In this document: in pieces, positions 31,739 through 32,476 of the stretch | How the letters are laid out: each line of letters opens with the position of its first letter | Position numbering within the stretch: position 1 is the first letter of the stretch | Origin: Bdellovibrionales bacterium | Lineage (GTDB): Bacteria; Bdellovibrionota; Bacteriovoracia; Bacteriovoracales; Bacteriovoracaceae | Assembly: GCA_018646675.1 (NCBI GenBank) | Contig: JABGUH010000019.1 | Span: 1-32,476 of the forward strand | Direction of reading: 5' to 3' | DNA: 32,476 nucleotides | Translations under genes and position numbers: made by a program | Notes under the pieces: model-generated | Database searches by the model: none | What the model was told of the DNA's origin: nothing | Seen by the model: only the letters and a program-made list of their open reading frames with translations

Positions 31739-32476
31739 ATGATAACTACAAAGATAATCAAGCTAACAATTTACACTACCATGATCTCCCTTATCGGATC
31801 AGCTCCCTACCCTCTATTGGCCGCGATCTGTAATCAGGGCAAGTGTATTGGCACTGCCACTGAGATTAAACAGTGTGAAGAGAAGAAGAGTGAAGCAGCT
31901 GGGGAGTGCGCAGGACTTTCAGACGGAATGGTCAAAGGAGAGGGGGCCCAGCACCATCAGATTGCTGTCGATAAAACCTCCACTGAACAGGCCCAAAAGT
32001 TGACAAAAAATTTGAACGAATCATCATCCAGCAAGGAATTTTTCTCAAAATCGAGTGGAACTCTTAATAAAGAGCAGGTCAAATTAATGAAGTCTCTTAA
32101 GGGGGCCGATGGAAAATCATTACTACCGAAGGGAGCAATTAGTGATGCTAATCGGAAAACTTTAGGGGAGGTTTTCAATATCCCAGAAAAGGGTATGACC
32201 AAACATTTGACAAAAACAGTGGGTAAAAATTATGACTACTGTTTTGCTTTTTGTGGCGATGCCGGTGGCCGTGCTTGGGCCACAAAATCGGCATCTGGGA
32301 CATTCAATCTGCCTAGCGGTAGCACTGCTTCTTATACTGTATCGGAGGGGGCAATGTTAAAATCAAATGTTGGCCCATCTCTGGGTGGTAAGATGGCGGT
32401 CAAGAGGAGGGCCGGTGGCAAGATGGCAATTGGTAAACAGCTGAAGAGTGCAAATGTTCCCGCCGGTAGTGGCGGG
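31739..32476 (+). CDS. Exported protein of unknown function (3' end cut by window edge)
   Basis: A frame opens with ATG at 31739 and stays open for 246 codons to the right edge. The N-terminus is a long signal peptide (ITTKIIKLTIYTTMISLIGS, cleavage near PLLAA). The mature part starts cysteine-rich (ICNQGKCIGTATEIKQCEEK), continues as a Ser/Lys-rich helical stretch, then DYCFAFCGDAGG. It turns basic and Gly-rich with GGKMA twice (LGGKMAVKRR, GGKMAIGKQ). No ribosome site is evident before the ATG. A second ATG at 31781 also falls in the signal region. No family is recognised. The leftward open frame at 31957-32202 is a shadow. Confidence 0.7.
   Translation, partial: MITTKIIKLTIYTTMISLIGSAPYPLLAAICNQGKCIGTATEIKQCEEKKSEAAGECAGLSDGMVKGEGAQHHQIAVDKTSTEQAQKLTKNLNESSSSKEFFSKSSGTLNKEQVKLMKSLKGADGKSLLPKGAISDANRKTLGEVFNIPEKGMTKHLTKTVGKNYDYCFAFCGDAGGRAWATKSASGTFNLPSGSTASYTVSEGAMLKSNVGPSLGGKMAVKRRAGGKMAIGKQLKSANVPAGSGG

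Noticed and set aside
31957..32202. 81-aa minus-strand frame
   Set aside because: It is antisense to the long open frame from 31739, which has a signal peptide and stays open to the window edge.

Overview
The window is a gene-dense stretch of a Gram-negative bacterial chromosome, moderately AT-rich by eye. It contains no tRNA, rRNA, transposase, phage gene or CRISPR array that I can see. Many genes encode exported proteins with clear signal peptides. One has outer-membrane barrel character, and one is a cysteine-rich protein ending in a MepA-type murein endopeptidase domain. Together with a PAS-LuxR regulator, a PglL-like oligosaccharyltransferase and an rnfBCDGEA operon, this suggests a delta-proteobacterial-type organism, most plausibly Bdellovibrionota (Bacteriovorax-like) or Desulfobacterota. 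That assignment is inference, because no rRNA is present to anchor it. Start codons are often TTG or GTG (rnfD, the endopeptidase, the DAHP synthase, a small ORF), and several exported-protein genes lack an obvious Shine-Dalgarno sequence.

Layout, left. Positions 1-2580 hold the tail of an unknown gene, a leftward barrel-like outer-membrane protein, a PAS-LuxR regulator, and a small membrane protein with Gly-Met-Ala-Gly-His repeats that has its own promoter and terminator. From 2.6 to 10.3 kb come a PglL/Wzy-type ligase, an adenosine deaminase convergent with a DAHP synthase-chorismate mutase, an exported protein of unknown function, and a leftward YyaL/SPATA20-type thioredoxin-fold protein.

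Layout, centre. A candidate 41-aa ORF (10384-10509) precedes the Rnf operon (10586-15575, order B-C-D-G-E-A). Rnf is a membrane complex that couples ferredoxin:NAD oxidoreduction to ion transport, and its genes overlap or nearly touch, as expected for translational coupling. Its RnfB appears to have lost exactly one of the two [4Fe-4S] clusters in its C-terminal ferredoxin module. From 15.6 to 22.4 kb there are exported proteins of unknown function, the endopeptidase with a coupled downstream exported protein, a two-receiver response regulator without an output domain, and a small hypothetical protein.

Layout, right. A compact leftward operon (27538-22561) encodes a three-subunit xanthine-dehydrogenase-type molybdoenzyme plus its XdhC and MocA-like maturation factors. 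With the adenosine deaminase 20 kb away, this fits degradation of scavenged purines. Then come a divergent TadC/GspF-like membrane protein, the ABC-F factor EttA, and a terminal block (30.4-32.5 kb) of exported proteins. The intergenic DNA of that block is unusually rich in palindromes and repeats, including five copies of GTTACCT ahead of two neighbouring exported-protein genes. The last gene runs off the right edge.

The best leads are the RnfB cluster loss, the repeat-rich regulatory DNA at 30.7-31.7 kb, the Met/His/Gly repeat protein, the endopeptidase locus and the exported protein with a possible Cys-His-Asp triad. None is proven to be a new system from sequence alone.
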